DNA of 11,577 bases, taken from positions 1 to 11,577 of the forward strand of contig CAZDNW010000065.1 of assembly GCA_964506905.1 (NCBI GenBank), given 5' to 3'. This document shows, piece after piece, positions 6,752 to 11,577 of the stretch. The notes beneath the pieces were generated by a model that saw nothing but the letters and a program-made list of their open reading frames with translations, did no database searches and had not been told where the DNA came from. Position 1 is the stretch's first letter; the number at the start of each line of letters is the position of its first letter. The DNA is from JALWZX01 sp964506905 (GTDB lineage Bacteria > Patescibacteriota > WWE3 > 2-01-FULL-39-13). The position numbers and the translations under genes are program-made.

Positions 6752-7510
6752 ATGGATGATAAAATACTTGCCCAAGTTCTTAAAGCCAATGAGGAATCAT
6801 TAAAACACCCTGGTAAAAGTAGTAAACCATTACCTAAAGAAGAATCTCCGTATTATCCAGAGATATACTTGTTTAGACATGGTGAAACTCATGACAATAT
6901 AAACAGAGTTTTTTCTGGTTGGCGCGATTCAAAACTTACTATGAACGGGCGTAAGCAGGCAGAAATTCTTGCAGAAAAATTAAAGGATAAACATATAGAT
7001 TTATGTATAGTATCACCGCTTTCAAGATCTAAGGAAACTGCATTAATTGCATTAAAGTACCATAAAGACATTGTTTTTGAAATAGACCAGCGAATAATGG
7101 AAAGAAACTACGGTGATTTAATGGGTACAAGTAAGACAAAAGCAACAAAAGAACACCCAAAACAAACTGCAATTTACAGACGAGGATATGATGTTCCCCC
7201 ACCGCACGGTGAATCGTTAATGATGGTTGAAGTTAGAGTATTTGATTTTGCTAATGAACTAGTTGATAGAGTTAGAAGAAATAATATAAATGTTGCGATT
7301 TCTGCACATGGTAATTCAATGAGAGCTTTAAGAAGGTATTTTGAAAATTTAGATTTAGTTGAAGAACTTACAGTAGAAAATCCTTTAGCACAAGATTATG
7401 CACAGTATGTTGTAAGAAACAAAAAATATCATAAAGCAAGAAGATATTTTACAGAAAGCAAATTAAAAGAACTTAACCTTAGAGTTCCAAGCAAGCATAT
7501 ATTAGAATAA
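6752..7510 (+). CDS. gpmA: Phosphoglycerate mutase, dPGM-type histidine phosphatase fold
   Basis: Cytoplasmic enzyme of the histidine phosphatase superfamily, 252 residues, predicted to interconvert 3- and 2-phosphoglycerate through a phosphohistidine. The active site is complete: LFRHGET with phospho-acceptor H43, the second arginine in SPLSRSKET, acid/base E117 in MERNYGDLMG, and H186 in SAHGNSMRAL. The segment YRRGYDVPPP matches the WRRGF-x-VTPP region of cofactor-dependent mutases rather than general phosphatases of the same fold. Two differences from E. coli GpmA: an extra N-terminal stretch of about 36 residues, Lys/Pro/Ser-rich (HPGKSSKPLPKEESP), and loss of the roughly 25-residue loop that normally follows VTPP, here reduced to HGES. 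It converges on enolase and PEP synthase, the next two pathway steps. A phosphatase role cannot be excluded. Confidence 0.82.
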   Translation: MDDKILAQVLKANEESLKHPGKSSKPLPKEESPYYPEIYLFRHGETHDNINRVFSGWRDSKLTMNGRKQAEILAEKLKDKHIDLCIVSPLSRSKETALIALKYHKDIVFEIDQRIMERNYGDLMGTSKTKATKEHPKQTAIYRRGYDVPPPHGESLMMVEVRVFDFANELVDRVRRNNINVAISAHGNSMRALRRYFENLDLVEELTVENPLAQDYAQYVVRNKKYHKARRYFTESKLKELNLRVPSKHILE

Positions 7511-7532
7511 TTTTAGTAATACACATTAGCAA

Positions 7533-7563
7533 ATATCCACTTTCGTTTAAAAATAACGGGTAT
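7533..7563. terminator. Weak hairpin between converging genes, possible terminator
   Basis: ATATCC (7533-7538) can pair with GGGTAT (7558-7563), including one G-T wobble, around a 19-base loop. On the plus strand it is followed by a T-rich stretch (ctatttatttattatttta), in the 69-base gap between the mutase stop and the enolase stop. The short stem and long loop make it uncertain. Confidence 0.3.
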
Positions 7564-7579
7564 CTATTTATTTATTATT

Positions 7580-8692
7580 TTATTCCAAAATTCCTAGTAA
7601 TCGATTATATTTTGCGATTCTTTCACCCCTAGCAGGTGACCCGAATTTGGTAAATTCTGCTCCTGATCCTACTGCAAGATCAGCAATAAAATCATCATTA
7701 GTGTCTGTTCCTCTATGTGATACTACAACCTGCCAACCTGCATTATGTGCCATTCTTATTACCTCTAAAGTTTCACTAACGCTACCAATTTGATTAGGTT
7801 TTACAAGTATTGCATTACCTATGTCTTTTTCAATTGCCATTTGCAACAATTTTGGATTAGTTGTAGTAATGTCATCGGTTACCACAATTATTTTTTCAGT
7901 ATATTTTTCTCCAAAAAGTTCCCAATTTGTCCAATCTTTTTCATCATAAGGATCTTCGATTGATGCTATTGGATAATTTTTTAATAAAGTTTCGTAATCT
8001 GGCATTACATTTTTATTTTCAAAAGAACTTGCCGCGACGTCAATTGCAATTTGTTCCCCATGTAAAAACCCAGATAGCAAAGACAAAGTCTGATCATTAT
8101 CATATCCATCAGGAGAGAAAGCCCCTTCAGCTCCAACATTTGTTGATTTACCCAGTTTTTTTAGTTCATCCTTTATTTTATTGTAAATTTCTACTCCCCT
8201 ATCAATACTATCAACAATTGCCATAAATTCTTGAATAGTTGCATCACTTGATCCATGTAATCCACCTTCTAGCATTAACATCATCATTTTAGGCCATCTG
8301 AATTTGTGAGTATTGCCTGCCAATTCCGCAATGTATTCATATGTTTCTTTACCTTCTGATTTAGCTTTGGCTTTTGTAAATGCTATTGAAATAGATAATA
8401 TCGTATTCCCACCTAGATTTGATTTATTATCTGTTCCATCTTTTTCAATTAAAAATTTATCTAGTTCATGAACATCATTAAAAACTCTACTAGTTAATTC
8501 ATGCTCTAATTTCAACACGTTTTTAACAGCTTTATCTGGTTCCACAGTTGCAACCTCTGTAGCCCCCTTTGATAAACCACCGGGTATAGATGCCACACCA
8601 GTTGAACCGTCTTCTAATATAACGGTCGTTTCAATTGTGTATTTTGCCGCAGAATTTAAGACTTTTCTAGATTTAATATCTTTAATTTTCAT
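7580..8692 (-). CDS. eno: Enolase (phosphopyruvate hydratase), compact divergent form
   Basis: Dehydrates 2-phosphoglycerate to PEP in the cytoplasm. At 370 residues it is about 60 shorter than E. coli enolase (432). By motif alignment the catalytic and metal residues are kept: loop-1 Ser S41 (in GGLSKG, normally SGASTG), H146 (GGLHGSS, normally GGEHADN), E155 (IQEF), E189 (VGAEGAFSP, normally VGDEGGFAP), metal ligands D218 (IAIDVAAS), E246 (SIEDP) and D273 (TDD), base K298 (LVKPNQIGS), R327 (VSHR) and K349 (TKFGS). The Ser after SHR, which binds substrate phosphate in classic enolases, is G328. Shortening comes from the segment after loop 1, the region before residue 230 and the C-terminal tail. 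It follows PEP synthase on the same strand; a 13-base inverted repeat lies 12 bases before the start. No Shine-Dalgarno is visible. Confidence 0.87.
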   Translation of the reverse strand: MKIKDIKSRKVLNSAAKYTIETTVILEDGSTGVASIPGGLSKGATEVATVEPDKAVKNVLKLEHELTSRVFNDVHELDKFLIEKDGTDNKSNLGGNTILSISIAFTKAKAKSEGKETYEYIAELAGNTHKFRWPKMMMLMLEGGLHGSSDATIQEFMAIVDSIDRGVEIYNKIKDELKKLGKSTNVGAEGAFSPDGYDNDQTLSLLSGFLHGEQIAIDVAASSFENKNVMPDYETLLKNYPIASIEDPYDEKDWTNWELFGEKYTEKIIVVTDDITTTNPKLLQMAIEKDIGNAILVKPNQIGSVSETLEVIRMAHNAGWQVVVSHRGTDTNDDFIADLAVGSGAEFTKFGSPARGERIAKYNRLLGILE

Positions 8693-8704
8693 ATTATCTT
8701 AATT

Positions 8705-8745
8705 ATTATGTGGAATTCAGTCGTAAACTATAAATTCCACATAAT
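8705..8745. repeat. Perfect 13-base inverted repeat upstream of enolase
   Basis: ATTATGTGGAATT (8705-8717) and AATTCCACATAAT (8733-8745) are exact reverse complements around a 15-base spacer. It fills most of the gap between the PEP synthase stop and the enolase start, with its near edge 12 bases from the enolase ATG. No U-tract follows on the minus strand, so a simple terminator is doubtful. Read on the minus strand the spacer begins with TATAGT and the near arm ends in CATAAT, both -10-like, so an operator or a 5' hairpin are the main options. Confidence 0.85.
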
Positions 8746-8756
8746 TTAATTACTTA

Positions 8757-11171
8757 CTATTTCTTTTTCTTTGTTGTTTTCTTTTTAGTTGTTTTTTTAG
8801 ATGTAGTTTTCTTTGCACTTTTTGGTTTTTTAACACCAACCTTCAACTCTTTAATCGGTTTTGTTTTTGCTTTATATGTTCTATCTGTACCGCCTTTTCT
8901 TGCTAGTTCAAATTCGGATTCAGCAACAATTTTCCTTGTTAAATATGCCACATCTGCAGAAACTGATACCGATGTAACACCCCATTTAACAAGTTGCCTT
9001 GTCAATTCTGGATATCGAGATGGAGCTTGTCCGCAAATTGATGCTTTTATGTTTCTTCTTTTTGCAGTAGTAATCGCCTTTTCTAACATCCATAAAACTG
9101 CTGGGTTTCTTTCATCGTATATGTCAGCTACTAATTCATTATCTCTATCCAGACCCAATGTAAGCATTGTTAAATCATTTGATCCAATAGAAATACCGTC
9201 AATTCCTACATCAATAAAGTCATCCAGTGAAATTACTGCCGATGGAATTTCAACCATCATATATAATTCAAAACTTCCCTTTCTTGTTAAACCAAAACTG
9301 CTTAACAACTTTTTGACAGCAATCAACTCATCAACAGTTCTTACAAATGGAAGCATAAGGTGTAAGTTTCTGTATCCCATCTTGTTTCTAATTATCTTTA
9401 TGGCTTCAACTTCGAGCTTAAATACTTCTTCATCTTTGATGTATCTAGAAACGCCCCTATAACCGATCATTGGGTTTCTTTCTTCTGGCTCATACTTTTC
9501 TCCGCCTTTTAACATTCTATATTCGTTAGTTCTAAAATCGGTTGCTCTATAAATAACTGGTCTTGGGTCAAATGCTTCTACAAATACTTGCAATCCTTCT
9601 ACAAGTTTGTTTGTAAACAATTTACCTTTACCTTCTTCAATAAATTTTCGTGGATGAACGCCAATTTGAGCAATCATAAACTCAGCCCTAAGTAGTCCTA
9701 CACCATCAACGCCCATCGCTGCTATTTCTCTTGCTCTTTCTGGCTCTCCAAGGTTTACATAAACTTTGGTAGCAGTTTTAGCGTTTCTATATTCTGAATA
9801 ATCATTATCCGGTTGAGCCGCTTTAAGTTGGTCTGCATAGTCACCGAGGTAAATCTTTCCATTATATCCGTTAACAGTAATCATTTCTCCAGTTTTAAGC
9901 ATTGAAGTTGCTAAACCAGTACCAACAACTGCTGGAATTCCCAATTCTCTTGAAACAATCGCCGCATGTGAAGTAACACCACCTTGGTCTGTTACAATTG
10001 CTGATGCTCTACGCATAGCAGGTACAAAATCTGGATCTGTCATTTCAGTTACTAAGATTTCCCCATCTTTAACTTTATCAATCTCTTTTGCTGTATGTAT
10101 TATTCGAACTTTACCACTTGCGTAACCTGGTGATGCTCCTTTACCTTGAAGTATTACATCCTCAATAGGTACATTGTCTACTGCTTGTGGTACTGTTGTA
10201 ATCTTTTTATTATTTAATGTTGTAATTGGTCTTGCTTGTACGATATATAATTTCTTATTTTGATATGCCCATTCTATATCTTGTGGTTTTCCATAATGAT
10301 TTTCTAACTGCTGACCAATTTGTGCTAACTTAACAATATTATGGTTACTTAGTTTTTGATCGTTTTGATGATGCTTAGATATCTTAATTCTACCTTTTTT
10401 AGTTAGTTGCCATGTTTGAGTAGCAATTGATTTTGATAAAATCTTAAATCCCTTCTTTGATACAAAATATTGGTCAGGTGTAACTTCACCCGAAACAATT
10501 GTTTCACCAAGTCCATACGCAGCTTCAATAGAAATTTCTTCACGATTGTTTGTCATCGGATTAACAGTAAACATAATTCCTGACACTTCACTTTGAACCA
10601 TTAATTGAATTGGTACTGCAATGCCAACTTTAAAATGGTCAAAACCTTGTTTATCTCTATAATAAATTGCTCTTGCACCAAACAACGATGCCCAACATGC
10701 TTTTGTTCTGTTTACTACATTTCTCCACCCGGATATATTTAGAAATGTTTCCTGCTGACCAGCAAAACTTGCATCAGGTAAATCTTCGGCTGTAGCAGAA
10801 GACCTAACAGCTACATCTTTATCAAAATTGCCACACAACAAGTGATAAGACTGCCTAATAGATTCTTGAATTTCGTCAGGGATTTTCTCATCGATAATTA
10901 ACTTTTGTACCTTTTCGGCCGCTTTTTGCAATTCCTTAGAATTTTCAACATCTAACCCAGTTAATATTTTACGAATTTTATCTTGAAGATTAGTTGTCTT
11001 GATAAAATGGTAGTAAGCAGTAGAAGTTACTACAAAGCCAGGCGGAACAGGAATCCCTGCTCTGAACATTTCACCAAGATTCGCCCCCTTACCACCGGCG
11101 ATATCAATATCATGTTTTGTAATTTCACTAAAAGGTAGGGTATAAAAGGTTGTCTTCTTTTGTTTAGGCAT
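8757..11171 (-). CDS. ppsA: Phosphoenolpyruvate synthase (pyruvate, water dikinase)
   Basis: Interconverts pyruvate + ATP + water and PEP + AMP + phosphate; 804 residues, cytoplasmic. Domain order is standard. The ATP-grasp pyruvate-phosphate dikinase N-terminal domain (about 20-320) holds AGGKGANLGEM, VRSSATAEDLPDASFAGQQE and AAYGLGETIVSGEVTPDQY. The swivelling phosphohistidine domain has GGVTSHAAIVSRELGIPAVV with H402. The C-terminal PEP-binding TIM barrel (about 455-770) has GVGLLRAEF, NPMIGYRGVSRY, MMVEIPSA and SICGQAPSRYP with catalytic C713. Short length and N-terminal motifs favour PEP synthase over phosphate dikinase (about 880 residues). The last 24 residues (781-804) are almost only Lys, Thr and Ser (as in KKTTSKKTTKKKTTKKKK), an addition E. 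coli PpsA lacks. The start has an extended -10 element 7 bases upstream and no Shine-Dalgarno. With enolase downstream it likely serves lower glycolysis or gluconeogenesis. Confidence 0.93.
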   Translation of the reverse strand: MPKQKKTTFYTLPFSEITKHDIDIAGGKGANLGEMFRAGIPVPPGFVVTSTAYYHFIKTTNLQDKIRKILTGLDVENSKELQKAAEKVQKLIIDEKIPDEIQESIRQSYHLLCGNFDKDVAVRSSATAEDLPDASFAGQQETFLNISGWRNVVNRTKACWASLFGARAIYYRDKQGFDHFKVGIAVPIQLMVQSEVSGIMFTVNPMTNNREEISIEAAYGLGETIVSGEVTPDQYFVSKKGFKILSKSIATQTWQLTKKGRIKISKHHQNDQKLSNHNIVKLAQIGQQLENHYGKPQDIEWAYQNKKLYIVQARPITTLNNKKITTVPQAVDNVPIEDVILQGKGASPGYASGKVRIIHTAKEIDKVKDGEILVTEMTDPDFVPAMRRASAIVTDQGGVTSHAAIVSRELGIPAVVGTGLATSMLKTGEMITVNGYNGKIYLGDYADQLKAAQPDNDYSEYRNAKTATKVYVNLGEPERAREIAAMGVDGVGLLRAEFMIAQIGVHPRKFIEEGKGKLFTNKLVEGLQVFVEAFDPRPVIYRATDFRTNEYRMLKGGEKYEPEERNPMIGYRGVSRYIKDEEVFKLEVEAIKIIRNKMGYRNLHLMLPFVRTVDELIAVKKLLSSFGLTRKGSFELYMMVEIPSAVISLDDFIDVGIDGISIGSNDLTMLTLGLDRDNELVADIYDERNPAVLWMLEKAITTAKRRNIKASICGQAPSRYPELTRQLVKWGVTSVSVSADVAYLTRKIVAESEFELARKGGTDRTYKAKTKPIKELKVGVKKPKSAKKTTSKKTTKKKTTKKKK

Positions 11172-11178
11172 TACATAA

Positions 11179-11208
11179 ATATTACCACAAATTTAAACTT
11201 TGGGTAAA
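11179..11208 (-). promoter_or_regulatory. PEP synthase promoter with extended -10, probably leaderless
   Basis: On the minus strand TAATAT (11184-11179) is preceded by TG and one base (TGGTAATAT), an extended -10. TTTACC (11208-11203) gives 4 of 6 of the -35 consensus at 18 bases. The -10 ends 7 bases before the ATG at 11171, putting transcription start at or beside the start codon. No Shine-Dalgarno lies between. Confidence 0.5.
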
Positions 11209-11262
11209 TATTTATTGAAAAATACAGGATAACAATATATGCGATTAAATATATAGTTGATA

Positions 11263-11577
11263 TTACAAGAGTTTCATTAATGCTGAACGCATATTCTTAT
11301 AATTCTTTTTAACCTCTGCTTGGTTGATATTATAGTCAACATCATGAACTAGTGAATTTCTGACCTTGTGTGCTTGCCAAATTAAGTTATATGTATTTTT
11401 ATCAAAAAAATTTCGTGCTGATTTTAATCGCTCTCCCATTGTATTTCCCTTAAACCCATCCATCTTTAATGCGTAACTAAACAATTTATCAAGCTCTATT
11501 AAAGCGGATTTCATTAAAGTTATATTATGGGAATTCATATCCTTATCTAATTTCGGAAGTTTACTTTTTATATCATT
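11263..11577 (-). CDS. HEPN-like small protein, cut by the window edge
   Basis: The reading frame is open to the right edge (no stop in the 13 codons upstream of the first ATG at 11538), so the gene may be truncated at its 5' end; 104 codons are visible. From the ATG there are 91 residues, all helical in character. The segment GERLKSARNFF is followed by IWQAHKVRNSLVHDVDYNI, whose R60-N-S-L-V-H65 is an R-x4-H motif as in HEPN domains (many are RNases or toxins, others only bind nucleotides). Similar short proteins with an AHKVRN-x-hhH motif are, from memory, frequent in Patescibacteria and often carry an N-terminal membrane helix, which would lie off the window. No antitoxin-like neighbour is visible on the downstream side. 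Function unknown; HEPN membership is a motif-level inference. Confidence 0.6.
   Translation of the reverse strand, partial: NDIKSKLPKLDKDMNSHNITLMKSALIELDKLFSYALKMDGFKGNTMGERLKSARNFFDKNTYNLIWQAHKVRNSLVHDVDYNINQAEVKKNYKNMRSALMKLL

Noticed and set aside
7927..8226. Plus-strand open frame of 99 codons
   Set aside because: Antisense to the catalytic core of enolase, with low-complexity His/Leu/Gln-rich translation and no motif.
9049..9462. Plus-strand open frame of 137 codons
   Set aside because: It is antisense to the conserved barrel of PEP synthase and shows no recognisable motif; the minus-strand gene has full family motifs.
8757..11171. Pyruvate phosphate dikinase instead of PEP synthase
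   Set aside because: Length of 804, the AGGKGANLGEM start and the VTSHAAIVSRELGIPAVVG region fit PEP synthase; dikinases are about 880 residues with a different N-terminal motif set.
1..11577. Recoded UGA stop (as in Gracilibacteria or Absconditabacteria)
   Set aside because: All full-length genes read through with family motifs to normal ends under the standard bacterial code, without in-frame UGA.

Overview
This window is AT-rich bacterial DNA (about one third G+C by eye), densely coding under the standard bacterial code, with eleven genes. No intergenic gap exceeds about 120 bases, so there is no gene-free stretch over 300 bases. I see no tRNA, rRNA, CRISPR array, insertion sequence or phage gene. 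Compact proteins, a lower-glycolysis set built on PEP synthase, a small HEPN-like protein with an R-x4-H motif, and start codons mostly without Shine-Dalgarno sequences suggest a Candidate Phyla Radiation (Patescibacteria) genome, perhaps Microgenomates or Katanobacteria. That placement is inference from gene content, not a phylogeny.

Layout. Plus strand, 1-2355: a stand-alone Dda/RecD-like superfamily 1 helicase and a DUF2207-type membrane protein that lacks the usual extracellular N-terminal domain. Plus strand, 2445-5021: a complete three-gene ABC-2 exporter (two permeases overlapping by 20 bases, then the ATPase). Plus strand, 5066-5767: rsmI, a 16S rRNA methyltransferase in a short form. 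Plus strand, 5846-6633: a pair of small single-span membrane proteins resembling the YtxG/YtxH pair of Firmicutes, closed by a good hairpin terminator. Plus strand, 6752-7510: a dPGM-type phosphoglycerate mutase. Minus strand, 8757-7580 and 11171-8757: a compact enolase preceded by PEP synthase. The minus-strand HEPN-like gene at the right edge is cut by the window.

The mutase, enolase and PEP synthase catalyse successive steps: 3-phosphoglycerate to 2-phosphoglycerate to PEP to pyruvate (reversible). The mutase converges on the enolase/PEP synthase pair, so the set is clustered but not one operon. PEP synthase may stand in for pyruvate kinase here.

Two patterns cut across the genes. Several start codons have a -10-like hexamer ending only 7-9 bases upstream and no Shine-Dalgarno sequence, as expected for leaderless mRNAs; the ytxH-like gene is the clear exception, with a near-perfect AAGGAGGTGA. 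The YtxH-like protein and PEP synthase, otherwise unrelated, both end in Lys/Thr-rich basic tails. A perfect 13-base inverted repeat sits just ahead of the enolase start. I did not find a clearly new multi-gene defence or mobile system; the more unusual items are the compact enolase, its upstream inverted repeat, the headless DUF2207 protein and the basic tails.
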